In this document: positions 19,077 to 27,951 of the stretch, piece by piece
Layout of the letters: each line of letters opens with the position of its first letter
Position numbering within the stretch: the first letter of the stretch is position 1
DNA from: JAEYOM01 sp036260935
GTDB taxonomy: Bacteria; Bacillota; Clostridia; Acetivibrionales; DTU013
Direction of reading: 5' to 3'
NCBI GenBank assembly: GCA_036260935.1
Contig: DATALQ010000029.1
Coordinates: 1-64,000 of the forward strand
DNA: 64,000 nt
Notes under the pieces: model-generated
The model's input: the letters and a program-made list of their open reading frames with translations, nothing else
Told to the model about the DNA's origin: nothing
Database searches by the model: none
Position numbers and translations under genes: made by a program

Positions 19077-20771
19077 TTACATTCTTTCCGGGGCACTGAT
19101 ACTGATAAGGTCCAGTACGTTTTTGATAACGGTCCGGGCCGAGGAAACAAGCACGAGCCTAGCTTTCATCAGGCTTTCCTCCTCGCCCTTAACCCTGCAC
19201 GCGTTATAAAAGCTGTGGAACAGAGAGGCAACATCCTCGACATATCTTGTGAGCCTGCTCGGTTCGAGCGTTTGCGCCGATATCCTGATTTCGTCGGGGT
19301 ACTCTGCCAGTTTCCTTATCAGTTCAAGCTCCTCGGGAGCCGTTAGCTTCATCAAATCGACTTCGTCCGCTGAAGGCACCTTGGTACCTTCGCTTTCTAT
19401 GAGTCTGAGCATGCTGCATATCCTGGCATGCGCGTATTGAACGTAATATACGGGATTTTCATTGGACTGCTTTACTGCCAGGTCGAGGTCAAAATCGAGG
19501 TGGCTGCCCGACGCCTTCGTATTGAAAATAAAACGCGCCGCATCCCTGCCTACATCCTCGAGCAGGTCGTCAAGCGATATCGCCCGGCCCGTCCTTTTGG
19601 ACATCCTTGCAACTTCGCCGTTCTTGTAAAGCCTGACGAGTTGGAACAATACTATATCGAGCTTGTCAGGGTCCGTACCGATCGCCTGCACTGCCGCCTT
19701 CATCCTGGCAACATGTCCGTGGTGATCGGCACCCCATAGATTTATAACGCGGTCGAAGCCACGTTTCTGGAACTTATTTTTATGATAGGCAATATCTGAT
19801 GCAAAATATGTGGTCAGCCCGTTGTTCCTGACGAGCACCTCGTCCTTGTCTATGCCGAATTCCGTAGCTTTGAACCATTCCGCACCTTCCTTCTCAACGA
19901 CAAGTCCATGCTCCCTCAGGTATTTCAAAACATCGGCAAGCTCTCCGCTTTCATAAAGAGATTTCTCGGAAAACCACACATCATAATGAATACCATAAGT
20001 TTCAAGGCCTTTCCTTATCCTCTCGATATTTTTGGGCAGCGCATAATTTATAAGTTCGCGGCGCCTGTCCTCAGGGGTTGCTTCAAGGAGCTTGTCCCCG
20101 AATTCGGCAACATAGTTTTTCATATGGTCGATGATATCCTCGCCCTGATAGCCATCCTCCGGAAAAGCTACAGCGTCCATACCCTTCAGAAGCTGAATAT
20201 AGCGGGCTTCAAGCGATATACCAAACTTTTCTATCTGGTTTCCGGCATCATTTACGTAGAATTCGCGCGTAACATCGTAGCCTGCAGCCTGAAGAACGCT
20301 TGCGATGCAATCGCCCAGAGCTCCGCCCCTTGCGTTTCCCATATGGAGCGGTCCCGTAGGATTTGCGCTGACGAATTCGACCATGACTTTTTTACCTTGG
20401 CCTATGTTGATCCGGCCATAGTCCTCACGTTCGCGGTCTATTACCTTCAATGCATCATAAAGCCAGGATTGCTTAAGATAAAAATTAATAAAACCGGGGC
20501 CGGCGCATTCCGCCTTCTCGATATATGTACCTGTGATATCCATATTGCCTATAAGGACTGACGCAGTCTGCACCGGAGCCTTTTTTACCTGTCTGGCCAG
20601 CTGCATGGCGATATTTGTGGAAAATTCCCCATGTTCCTTCTCTTTTGGAGTTTCAACCGTGATCTCTCCGATCGCGGCCTGCGGCAGCTCGCCTTTTTCG
20701 ATTGCCGCCTCCAATGCCTTTTTAACTGTATTCCTGACCTGCTCCCTTAGATCCTCTATAATGTTTGTCAC
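19077..20771 (-). CDS. argS: Arginyl-tRNA synthetase
   Basis: A 564-residue class I synthetase. It has an N-terminal Arg-S additional domain, the HIGH motif as HMGN within SANPTGPLHMGNARGGALGD, a KMSKR-like signature as ARMSKRTGRAI, and a C-terminal DALR anticodon-binding domain. The start is GTG with AGGACGA upstream. It overlaps the 3' end of the DUF1934 gene by 50 bp, so the two are translationally linked. Confidence 0.97.
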   Translation of the reverse strand: MTNIIEDLREQVRNTVKKALEAAIEKGELPQAAIGEITVETPKEKEHGEFSTNIAMQLARQVKKAPVQTASVLIGNMDITGTYIEKAECAGPGFINFYLKQSWLYDALKVIDREREDYGRINIGQGKKVMVEFVSANPTGPLHMGNARGGALGDCIASVLQAAGYDVTREFYVNDAGNQIEKFGISLEARYIQLLKGMDAVAFPEDGYQGEDIIDHMKNYVAEFGDKLLEATPEDRRRELINYALPKNIERIRKGLETYGIHYDVWFSEKSLYESGELADVLKYLREHGLVVEKEGAEWFKATEFGIDKDEVLVRNNGLTTYFASDIAYHKNKFQKRGFDRVINLWGADHHGHVARMKAAVQAIGTDPDKLDIVLFQLVRLYKNGEVARMSKRTGRAISLDDLLEDVGRDAARFIFNTKASGSHLDFDLDLAVKQSNENPVYYVQYAHARICSMLRLIESEGTKVPSADEVDLMKLTAPEELELIRKLAEYPDEIRISAQTLEPSRLTRYVEDVASLFHSFYNACRVKGEEESLMKARLVLVSSARTVIKNVLDLISISAPERM

Positions 20772-21201
20772 CTGTTCGTCCTGCCTCTCTTATCGACAAA
20801 TAAAAATCGTTTTCTCCCGTATTATTATTGTCTATTTCCAGTTGATAACCGACACGGATCTCTCCGCCGTCGTCATCGATCCTGACATCCACCTCGTTTG
20901 CAAGCACCCCTATCGTAAAAGCGCCGTACTCCGTATCATAATAGGATATATGCTTCTGCCCCTGCTGAAATACGAACTGGGAGTTTACCGAACCTACACG
21001 TATCAGCGTAACGATCCCATCCATGACCTTAAGCGTCGTTTTTGTGCCGTTCATGCCCGTTACATCGCTTTCATCATAGGTAACGTAGTAAGCTTCGTCT
21101 TCCTTGTAATACTTACCCTCCGTGACTAGTTCCAATACGTTCGAATCCTGGTCCTCTGAAGTCTGCGTGCCCTTTACCGAGATTATCACATTCTTATCCA
21201 T
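20722..21201 (-). CDS. DUF1934 family beta-barrel protein (YwiB-like)
   Basis: A 159-residue protein of a conserved Firmicute family usually located just upstream of argS, as here. It is predicted to be lipocalin-like beta-rich (repeated strands such as YYVTYDESDVTGMNGTKTTL and VDVRIDDDGGEIRVGYQLEID). No signal peptide. Function is unknown. It overlaps argS by 50 bp. Confidence 0.85.
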   Translation of the reverse strand: MDKNVIISVKGTQTSEDQDSNVLELVTEGKYYKEDEAYYVTYDESDVTGMNGTKTTLKVMDGIVTLIRVGSVNSQFVFQQGQKHISYYDTEYGAFTIGVLANEVDVRIDDDGGEIRVGYQLEIDNNNTGENDFYLSIREAGRTGDKHYRGSKGAGQEYS

Positions 21202-21276
21202 CTACAACACGCACCTTTCTGCGGCTTGATGCCGCGATCCATAAATTCTCCTGTCTTTCCGGGGAACCTGCACAGC

Positions 21277-22086
21277 TCAATACTTCTCAATATCCACCTT
21301 CTCCGCTGAGTGTACTGCCTTTCCTAAAATAGCGCTGCAAAGCGGTTCGAATTTTTCCACGCTGTCGCTTGTATAGTAACGGTATACCGGTTTGTAACGT
21401 GCATCCCTTTGCATATTGTTTTCCAAAATAGTATTTTTTACAACCCTGGCGACCTCAAGTGCGGAATTGACAAGCTTTACACCCTCGCCCATGACCTTCG
21501 ATATCGTTTTATGCAGCAGCGGGTAATGCGTACATCCCAGCACAAGCGTATCAACACCGGTCTTCTTCATCGGGTTCAGGTACTCCTCGGCTATCCTCAT
21601 TGCTATATCATTTTCCCACCAGTCCTGTCCTTCTTCTACAAGTGGGACAAACATAGGACAGGCCTTTTGATATATTTCGATATCATTATCAAGTTTGTTA
21701 ATAGCTTTCTCATACGCTCCGCTGTTTACTGTTGCTGGAGTACCTATTACTCCGACCCTGCGGTTCTTTGTTTCCGACACCGCGGTCACGGCTCCCGGCC
21801 CTATTACTTCAATTACGGGTATATCGAAGCTTTTTTTGACTGTCTCGTAATAGGCGCTCATGGTATTGCAGGCTATAACTATCATTTTTATATCATGATT
21901 CAACAAGAAACGAATATCCTGAAGAGTATATTTTATAACGGTGTCCCTGGACTTGGTGCCATACGGCGCACGGCCGTTGTCACCGAAATAGATGACGCTT
22001 TCTCCCGGCAGATGTTCCGTGATCTCCTTGAAAACGGTAAGACCTCCGAGCCCGGAATCAAAAACTCCTATTGCTCTGTTATCCAT
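21277..22086 (-). CDS. murI: Glutamate racemase
   Basis: 269 residues. Converts L- to D-glutamate for peptidoglycan. The protein begins AIGVFDSGLGGLTV; the two catalytic cysteines are in the VIACNTMSA and VLGCTHYPL motifs. The start ATG follows GGGGGAAAT. Its neighbour ddl is the next peptidoglycan-precursor gene upstream, giving a small wall-synthesis group. Confidence 0.96.
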   Translation of the reverse strand: MDNRAIGVFDSGLGGLTVFKEITEHLPGESVIYFGDNGRAPYGTKSRDTVIKYTLQDIRFLLNHDIKMIVIACNTMSAYYETVKKSFDIPVIEVIGPGAVTAVSETKNRRVGVIGTPATVNSGAYEKAINKLDNDIEIYQKACPMFVPLVEEGQDWWENDIAMRIAEEYLNPMKKTGVDTLVLGCTHYPLLHKTISKVMGEGVKLVNSALEVARVVKNTILENNMQRDARYKPVYRYYTSDSVEKFEPLCSAILGKAVHSAEKVDIEKY

Positions 22087-22110
22087 ATAGATATTTCCCC
22101 CAAATAAAAG

Positions 22111-22144
22111 TGTCGGATTTCGCTAAAAGCGAAATGACACGATA
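22111..22144. repeat. REP-like palindromic repeat, copy 2
   Basis: A 34-bp unit identical to 17557-17590, in the gap between ddl and murI. It can form a 7-bp ATTTCGC/GCGAAAT stem extended by TGTC/GACA. Confidence 0.85.
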
Positions 22145-22165
22145 ATCAGCGCGATGAAACGGTAA

Positions 22166-23263
22166 TTAAGTATCAAGCTCTCTCTGATTGTCCTGGTAGC
22201 GCTCAAGTGCGAGGTTTATCAGCTTCTCAATCAGTTTGCCGTACGGAACGCCCGTAGCCGCCCACAGCTTCGAATACATGCTTATTTGCGTGAAGCCCGG
22301 CATAGTATTTATTTCATTAATAAATATTTCATTATTATCCTTGCGTACAAAGAAATCCACTCTTGCAAGTCCCGAGCAATCAAGAGCCCTGAATGCCCTC
22401 ACGGCATAGCCTCTGATCCTTTGAACAACGTCGTCCGGAAGCCTTGCTGGAATTACTACTTCAGAATCATCACCGCTCATGTATTTTGCTTCATAATCAT
22501 AAAACTCATTACACGGTATAACCTGGCCGACAGTGGAAGCTTCGGGATCATCGTTGCCCAATATCGCACATTCCGCCTCCCAGCCGTCGATGAATTCTTC
22601 AACAAGCACGCGCCTGTCATACTTTGCCGCAAATTGCAGTGCGGCTTCAAGCTCACCGCGGTCATGCGCCTTGCTGACGCCTACCGAAGAACCTGCGTTC
22701 GATGGCTTGACAAAGCATGGGTATGTCAGAGTATTTTCAACTTCCAAAACTATTCCCGCCATATCACGGGATATCTGCTTTCTGCTATAGGCCAGGTACT
22801 TGCCCTGCGGCAAGCCTTCCTTTTCAAATATGACCTTTGCATAAGCCTTGTCCATCCCCAGCGCCGAGCCCAGCACGCCACAACCGACGTAAGGTATGCC
22901 TGCCAGTTCGAAAAGGCCCTGTATGGTACCGTCTTCACCGTTAGCACCATGCAGCACCGGAAAAACGACATCTATTTTCTGATTGTCCTTTTCAGCCTCC
23001 GCGATAGCAGCGCCCGCAGTGAGCAGCATCTGTTCAGAATCCTGACGGGATTCGGCCAGCGCCTGCCACTCCCCTGTCCCGATCAGCCCGATGGGACCGT
23101 CGTAGGAAAGCCACCTGCCGTCCTTGGTTATACCGATCATTGCAACATCGAACTTTTCCGTATCGATGTTCCTCAGGACTGCTTCTGCTGAAAATCTTGA
23201 AACTTCATGTTCGGTGGATTGACCCCCAAATATTATAGCAATTCTTTTTTTGTCTTCCATATT
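22166..23263 (-). CDS. ddl: D-alanine--D-alanine ligase
   Basis: 365 residues with an ATP-grasp fold. Typical blocks: IIFGGQSTEHEVS at the N-terminus, LHGANGEDGTIQGLFELAGIPYVGCGVLGSA, and the C-terminal metal site INEINTMPGFT. Makes the D-Ala-D-Ala dipeptide for peptidoglycan. The ATG at 23263 is chosen because GGTAGGT lies just upstream; the GTG-type upstream extension has no RBS. No VanA-type features noted. Confidence 0.96.
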   Translation of the reverse strand, partial: NMEDKKRIAIIFGGQSTEHEVSRFSAEAVLRNIDTEKFDVAMIGITKDGRWLSYDGPIGLIGTGEWQALAESRQDSEQMLLTAGAAIAEAEKDNQKIDVVFPVLHGANGEDGTIQGLFELAGIPYVGCGVLGSALGMDKAYAKVIFEKEGLPQGKYLAYSRKQISRDMAGIVLEVENTLTYPCFVKPSNAGSSVGVSKAHDRGELEAALQFAAKYDRRVLVEEFIDGWEAECAILGNDDPEASTVGQVIPCNEFYDYEAKYMSGDDSEVVIPARLPDDVVQRIRGYAVRAFRALDCSGLARVDFFVRKDNNEIFINEINTMPGFTQISMYSKLWAATGVPYGKLIEKLINLALERYQDNQRELDT

Positions 23264-23444
23264 ATACCTACCACCCATTAAAATATCAAGCGTTGCCTTC
23301 TAATATATATTGTTTATTTTACTATTTAAGTACCGCAACTTCAACCCTTGTATTTTGAGGACGTTCGAGGAAGTGCTTTGACAAACGGGAAGGAGGGGGG
23401 AATTACATCCGTACTGTAATAGGGATGCAGTGGACCGGAGGGTA

Positions 23445-24065
23445 TTAGTATAATGAGAAGGTCAGGTTGTTTTGAAAATTGGTCCCTGCAGGATCAGTAC
23501 GCAATACCGTGATTTGATAGTCTATCTGGACAGTGGCATTTGTAGGCCATGCTTTGCTTTGATTCGTCAGGAGGTTAATCGGAGTGCTTGATAAGGTTAT
23601 ATATTCGCTGCTTGTCGAGACCTTACATTTGATTCTGCTGACAGGAATGGTGTAAGTCCCGTTATTGAAATCCGTACCAGAAACCTGCAGATTCCAGGCG
23701 CTTTTAGTTGATATGCTCAGAACGACTGCACCTGTATACGTATATGTGCTGCCGGAATTCAACTCTCCCATATTATAAGACTCCGGTGTAACAGTCATTA
23801 CCATATAACCGCCTGATCCCGCCGCAGCGGCAGGCGCTGCCAATAAGTCATCCGAGGAGGGGTATATAGATATGATATCTGCAGGATCGGATTCTTTTCC
23901 TGAACCACCTGGCATGCCCTCATCCGGTATGAAAATATCACCGGCCTCTGTGGTAGCATCAACATTAATAATTGTTACATCGGCAGACGGCATTTCCTCA
24001 CAGTATGCCAATGAAGATACACACAATATGAAAGATATCAAATATATGAATACAAATCTTTTCAT
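23445..24065 (-). CDS. Secreted WxL-like surface protein (second of the locus)
   Basis: 206 residues with a signal peptide (KRFVFIYLISFILCVSSLAYC), an acidic Pro/Ser/Ala-rich linker (about 25-85) and a C-terminal beta-sandwich. It shares the WNLxxSGTDFxxGT motif with the gene at 24137, which resembles the proximal WxL motif, and ends in a strand with LTFSLY. WxL proteins bind peptidoglycan non-covalently in Gram-positives. It is separated from the upstream gene by a hairpin, so its expression may be lower. Assignment to WxL is by motif only. Confidence 0.7.
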   Translation of the reverse strand: MKRFVFIYLISFILCVSSLAYCEEMPSADVTIINVDATTEAGDIFIPDEGMPGGSGKESDPADIISIYPSSDDLLAAPAAAAGSGGYMVMTVTPESYNMGELNSGSTYTYTGAVVLSISTKSAWNLQVSGTDFNNGTYTIPVSRIKCKVSTSSEYITLSSTPINLLTNQSKAWPTNATVQIDYQITVLRTDPAGTNFQNNLTFSLY

Positions 24066-24101
24066 ATTATTTCCTTTCGCGGCTTCTCAAATAAAAGTAT
24101 T

Positions 24102-24125
24102 GCACCCCGGCGCAAGCCGGGGTGC
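24102..24125 (-). terminator. GC-rich hairpin between the two WxL-like genes
   Basis: GCACCCCGGC/GCCGGGGTGC with a GCAA tetraloop is a perfect 10-bp stem. On the minus strand a moderately T-rich sequence follows. It lies 12 bp past the stop of 24137-24637 and would act as a partial terminator or 3' stabiliser, lowering transcription of the downstream gene. Confidence 0.7.
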
Positions 24126-24136
24126 ATTCGGTAATA

Positions 24137-24637
24137 TCAGTTATTTGAAATAGTGTAAACCATGTCTGCTTCGTAAGGCAGTTCGCTGCCGGCCAATCCT
24201 GTAGGCACTGTAAGCTCGAATCCCATTGTATAGGCTCCGGATCCCATTGCATGAGGCGTTCCGCCATTTATCGGGTAAGCGGTTCCTGCCTGCATCGGGT
24301 TGTAGCTGCCCTCTGTTCCTATCCTGTAGTTGAGATTACCCGTCAATGCAAGGGTGTTTGTTCCATCAGAGAAGTCGGTACCTGAAAATGATAAATTCCA
24401 CGGACCGTTGGAATTACCGGTTACTGTTCCGCCGTCAACAGCTGTGGCGGCTCCACGCGTAAAGGATGAAATAGTTACGGTCGGCGCCGACAGAGTTACC
24501 TCACAGAACAGTGCATTCGAGAAGCCCAGCGTCTGAGTACCCGAATTTGTGGCTGCGTATACGGACATTCCGCCCGCAAGCACCATAATGAGGCCTGCTA
24601 CTATAAGTAGCTTGGAAATTAACTTTGATCCTTTCAT
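24137..24637 (-). CDS. Secreted WxL-like surface protein (first of the locus)
   Basis: 166 residues. The signal peptide runs to about residue 29 (LLIVAGLIMVLAGGMSVYA). The rest is one beta-sandwich domain with the motif WNLSFSGTDFSDGT and a C-terminal strand ending YEADMVYTIS. The motif and size fit a WxL-like or fimbrial-type subunit. It is 70 bp downstream of the WxL-interacting-like gene and shares the SGTDF block with the next gene, so the two secreted proteins are paralogues. Confidence 0.72.
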   Translation of the reverse strand: MKGSKLISKLLIVAGLIMVLAGGMSVYAATNSGTQTLGFSNALFCEVTLSAPTVTISSFTRGAATAVDGGTVTGNSNGPWNLSFSGTDFSDGTNTLALTGNLNYRIGTEGSYNPMQAGTAYPINGGTPHAMGSGAYTMGFELTVPTGLAGSELPYEADMVYTISNN

Positions 24638-24707
24638 ATAGTACCCTCCAAAAATTAATTTATCTTTAGCATTTTCTGCTTAAGACCCGCTTAACTGGTA
24701 TCGTGAT

Positions 24708-25754
24708 TTACTTCTGAGGTTTGTCCCCAGCCGTATCATCAGTTTCCTGGGGTTCTGTGCCGATTACGGAAGTCGATGCTGCAGCTGCTTCGGCAAGCGC
24801 CTTGTTTTGCTCCAGCAATTGTTTCAGAAGCTTGTTTCTCTTCCTGAAAAGCCTGGTCTGCCATATGATACCTGCAATCAGCAGCAACAGACCTATTACC
24901 AGCTGATAGGACAAAACCAGGTAGGTAAAGCTGCATTTATCGTTAAAGCTCTTACCCGCGTAGTCATATTTATATTCGATATTGATGGTACGGACATCGA
25001 AAACACTGGATGAAGAGACAGGCACCGAATAGGTACGGGTCTGCTCGGGCATTATGTAGCCCCTTATATCCGAGATTTCTTCAACCTGTCCGGAGAATAC
25101 ACTATTGACATCAGCTTCAATTTTAGGCTCAACTGTAAGCAGTCCTATATTTTTCAGGGCAAACTTGATTTCTTTTTTTCCTCCATAACCCATAAGCCTG
25201 CTCCCAGTAATATCTACAAATTGCAAAGGCGGTTTGGAGGTATCTATTTCACCTTTCAACAGACTTCCGGAAAGGACGCGAGTGATTATTGCGACCTGTG
25301 TATAGGTCTTGATATTTGAGTCGCCATCCAATTCGCTCTTGGGAATATATCTGACAAGTATAGTCGCCGTGTACTCGGGAAGTATGTACTTCATGCCCTG
25401 TTTGAGGGTAACGTCGAACGTCAGGTCATCCCCGGGCTTAACAATCATTTTCGATTCCCTGCACTCAATAAAATTGCATGCAGAGCTGGGAGTCGATCCA
25501 GCTTCGACGATCTGGAAACCACCAAAATCATTGATATAAAAATCTGCTTTTTCGATTTTAAGGTCATATTCCTGTTCGCTGGTATTCCTTACCTCAAACT
25601 GGACAGTTTTGCCCTCATCCCTGTCAGCTGCAAAGATGATTTTCGTTTGAGTAACTTCTATACCGCCGCTGTTTTCCGCAGACGAAAAGGAAGAAAGTGT
25701 TACAAATAGAGCCAAAACCAGACATGACGATAGAAAGGTACGTAGCTTGAACAT
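24708..25754 (-). CDS. Membrane-anchored Ig-like chaperone protein (WxL-interacting/DUF916-like)
   Basis: 348 residues. Signal peptide 1-26, then two immunoglobulin-like domains. The first has KTVQFEVRNTSEQEYDLKI, the second GGKKEIKFALKNIGLLTVEP, as in pilus-chaperone or WxL-interacting folds. One membrane helix follows at about 283-300 (LVIGLLLLIAGIIW), then a basic cytoplasmic stretch and a Glu/Ala-rich tail. This matches the layout of DUF916 (WIP) proteins that partner WxL proteins. It is first in the operon behind a promoter with two Spo0A boxes. Confidence 0.75.
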   Translation of the reverse strand: MFKLRTFLSSCLVLALFVTLSSFSSAENSGGIEVTQTKIIFAADRDEGKTVQFEVRNTSEQEYDLKIEKADFYINDFGGFQIVEAGSTPSSACNFIECRESKMIVKPGDDLTFDVTLKQGMKYILPEYTATILVRYIPKSELDGDSNIKTYTQVAIITRVLSGSLLKGEIDTSKPPLQFVDITGSRLMGYGGKKEIKFALKNIGLLTVEPKIEADVNSVFSGQVEEISDIRGYIMPEQTRTYSVPVSSSSVFDVRTINIEYKYDYAGKSFNDKCSFTYLVLSYQLVIGLLLLIAGIIWQTRLFRKRNKLLKQLLEQNKALAEAAAASTSVIGTEPQETDDTAGDKPQK

Positions 25755-25794
25755 TAGCGATTCTCCTTTTGTGTTTTATATATATATATATTAA

Positions 25795-25858
25795 GTTATA
25801 GGTTCTGGTGTCTTCTTCGACATTTGGTACGATGCAGTAGAACAAATAATTTGTCGAA
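25795..25858 (-). promoter_or_regulatory. Putative Spo0A-controlled promoter of the WxL-like locus
   Basis: Two perfect 0A boxes (TGTCGAA) lie in opposite orientation: 25822-25816 reading toward the operon and 25852-25858 the other way. The proximal box ends 15 bp before a TATAAC -10 element (25800-25795), so it occupies the -35 position. This is how Spo0A-activated sigma-A promoters such as spoIIG are arranged. No good -35 hexamer is present. The rest of 25859-26024 is AT-rich with no visible gene. Confidence 0.6.
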
Positions 25859-26024
25859 TAGTGTTACAGCTATGTATATTATCGTAGGGTGTAGAATAAA
25901 ACTTTAGCATATTTTTGAAATTATTCTATTTATCTAGATAATTTCCTGAAATAAAAAGATATCGGTATATTTGTAATTTCATTCTTCATCTTACCAGCTG
26001 GATGTATCCAAAAATTTATAAACC

Positions 26025-26057
26025 AAAAAGGCAGGTCCCCATCTGAGGAACTGCCTT
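26025..26057 (-). terminator. Terminator after the GerMN lipoprotein gene
   Basis: On the minus strand AAGGCAG/CTGCCTT with inner TCC/GGA pairs is followed by TTTTTGG. It is 27 bp past the stop. Confidence 0.85.
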
Positions 26058-26084
26058 ACGTATTACTATTTTATTATTAAATTC

Positions 26085-26834
26085 TCATTCCAACAATTCA
26101 AGACCATCCATCGTCTCGCCGTTAGGCCCCGAAGTTTCTTTCGAATCCCCGTTTACAGGGTTTCCTGCCGCGGGTGCCTGCGCTTCTCCGGTCTGAGTAT
26201 TCCCTTCGGTAACATCGGCTCCTGAATCTGCCGAATCCTTGCTGATCAATTGAGTACTTCTCGGGAATAACGCGTCGAACTTGAAATTACCCATATATTC
26301 CTTTTGAGTCTTACCTTCAATCGTAAATTTAACCTTTTCTATCCCGTCGATTTCAGTAAGAGAATTGACTATTGAATAAATCGTCATCCTTTCCGCTTCC
26401 TTGCCTCCGGGATGCTTGGTTTTAAATTCCTTTGAAAGGTTAACGGTAGCAACCTTTTTTTCGATCTTTACGGGAGAAACCAGTTTGGTCTCCACTGGAA
26501 TGGTACCCTTGAACGCCGCATTGTCCGAAGGCCCCTTGATGAGTTCGTTAATGACTGCAGAAGCAAGCGTGATGTCGCTCTTCTTTACTTCAGCAGTATC
26601 CACATAGCGTATTTCAAGCTTCAGTTTGGTATTGTCCGCATTTGCAAAGTAGAGACGGATCGGGGTTTTATCCGTAAGTTTACCGGCTTCTGTCTCACCG
26701 ATCACTATGCTGCTTACAGGCCGGAGTTCATCCTCCTGGCTGTCCTGCAGCCCCAGTTTCTGTAATACGCTGCATCCGGGCAGCATTACCAACATGAATA
26801 TAAACAGCGTTACAAATAAAATGGTTCTTTTCAT
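26085..26834 (-). CDS. GerMN-domain lipoprotein
   Basis: 249 residues with a lipoprotein signal (LVMLPGC lipobox, Cys at about 21). The GerMN (sporulation/spore germination) domain spans about 55-195, with IRLYFANADNTKLKLEIRYV, INELIKGPSDN and MTIYSIVNSLTEIDGIEKVKFTIEG. The Ser/Gly/Pro-rich tail is unstructured. GerMN proteins are surface-anchored; in GerM they contribute to spore assembly. A single GerMN copy is present here, unlike the two of Bacillus GerM, so the exact role is open. Confidence 0.88.
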   Translation of the reverse strand: MKRTILFVTLFIFMLVMLPGCSVLQKLGLQDSQEDELRPVSSIVIGETEAGKLTDKTPIRLYFANADNTKLKLEIRYVDTAEVKKSDITLASAVINELIKGPSDNAAFKGTIPVETKLVSPVKIEKKVATVNLSKEFKTKHPGGKEAERMTIYSIVNSLTEIDGIEKVKFTIEGKTQKEYMGNFKFDALFPRSTQLISKDSADSGADVTEGNTQTGEAQAPAAGNPVNGDSKETSGPNGETMDGLELLE

Positions 26835-26960
26835 TATTCGGCCACCTCACATCTATTTAGGACAGTACCGGTAAGCATTTCCCGAAATGCTGCCAGGTAA
26901 TTACCTCTAAAATATTTCTATGCTTGGGCGGCCTTCAGTATTCTAAAGTTAGTACAAAAA

Positions 26961-27248
26961 TTATTTTATATCGCTTTTTGTAAGTATCCGGATTATCTCC
27001 TTAACCTCGTCATCTATAACGCTGTAACAGATCTCCAGCCCTTTTCTGGATCCCGCGACGATACCAGCGGCCTTCAGCTTTGAAAGATGCTGGGAAACCG
27101 TAGATTGCGGCAACTTCATACATTCCTGTATTTTTGTAACATTGCAGCTGTTTTCCATCAAACCTTTTATTATACATAATCTCTGAGGATGCGAGATTGC
27201 TTTTAGTTTTTCAGCCTGCGCCTCAAATTTTTTGACGTCCGCTTCCAT
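26961..27248 (-). CDS. ArsR/SmtB-family transcriptional regulator
   Basis: A 95-residue winged helix protein (LKAISHPQRLCIIKGLMEN; recognition helix QSTVSQHLSKLKAAG; wing GLEICYSV). The classic ELCVCDL metal box is absent. Cysteines at about 25, 35 and 43 leave metal or thiol/persulfide sensing open. A promoter TTGAAT-17-TAATGT (27340-27312) lies upstream. Its target is not evident; no metal or sulfur transporter is adjacent. Confidence 0.9.
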   Translation of the reverse strand: MEADVKKFEAQAEKLKAISHPQRLCIIKGLMENSCNVTKIQECMKLPQSTVSQHLSKLKAAGIVAGSRKGLEICYSVIDDEVKEIIRILTKSDIK

Positions 27249-27311
27249 TATAAACCCTCCAAAATTGAAATGTCAGATAAAAGAAACAACAGGAAATCTT
27301 TGTTTCCTCTA

Positions 27312-27340
27312 ACATTATCAGTTTTGTAAAGCATATTCAA
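27312..27340 (-). promoter_or_regulatory. Probable promoter of the arsR-type gene
   Basis: On the minus strand there is TTGAAT, a 17-bp spacer and TAATGT, about 65 bp before the ArsR start. Confidence 0.45.
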
Positions 27341-27356
27341 GATAAATGTGAATACT

Positions 27357-27899
27357 TTACATTGCTTTTGTGAATTTATCGGCGAATGAGCTGGCGCAAT
27401 AACTGTCAGGCTTTATTTTAGGTATGAAGTTCAATCCCTTGACCATTCCAACCATTTCACCAATGAGGCTTTTAGTAGGGCCCTTGGTTCCGACGTCTAT
27501 GTGGAATTCAAAAGTTATTCCTTCATTCCTTCCATTCTTACCAACTGCCTGCCTTATACGCTTCATTCTCTCCTCGTCGAAAAGATAGGCTAGCTGTATG
27601 CTTGCACAGGTTTCAAGATAGATTTTTTCCCTCAGGTTGGTAACGGGTCTCTGGATATCGTACCTGTGAAGAAAGCCAATAGCTCCTTTGCCGATTCGGT
27701 GGACATGGATGCATGATACGAAAACCGTTTTGGATCCGACCTGCGAATCGGTCCCTACCGATATCCTGTATGAGCTGTCGGTATCCGCCTGTATGAAATC
27801 AATTATTTCGCGGAAAACCTGCTCGAAATTGAGCCCATCCTTTTTCATGCTTCTGAACACCGTTGTTTCGTCGATTATCAGCGAATTTCCAAGTAACAT
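27357..27899 (-). CDS. YkuK-family RNase H-like protein (DUF458)
   Basis: 180 residues. It has an RNase H-like fold with ISVGTDSQVGSKTVFVSCIHVH near the N-terminus and FHIDVGTKGPTKSLIGEMVGMVKG near the C-terminus, each carrying conserved Asp. This matches the YkuK/DUF458 family, conserved in spore-forming Firmicutes; activity is not established. The ATG at 27899 follows AGGAGGG by seven bases. The gene begins 52 bp downstream of a terminator. Confidence 0.85.
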   Translation of the reverse strand: MLLGNSLIIDETTVFRSMKKDGLNFEQVFREIIDFIQADTDSSYRISVGTDSQVGSKTVFVSCIHVHRIGKGAIGFLHRYDIQRPVTNLREKIYLETCASIQLAYLFDEERMKRIRQAVGKNGRNEGITFEFHIDVGTKGPTKSLIGEMVGMVKGLNFIPKIKPDSYCASSFADKFTKAM

Positions 27900-27951
27900 A
27901 GGTGTACCCTCCTGTTCCATCCAATATTACCGTTGGTAGCCATATCGTGGT

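Noticed and set aside
22286..23191. 301-codon plus-strand ORF opposite ddl
   Set aside because: Shadow of ddl; codon pattern follows the minus-strand gene.
26873..26890. AGCATTT/AAATGCT hairpin after the ArsR gene
   Set aside because: Short stem without a T-run; not enough to call a terminator.
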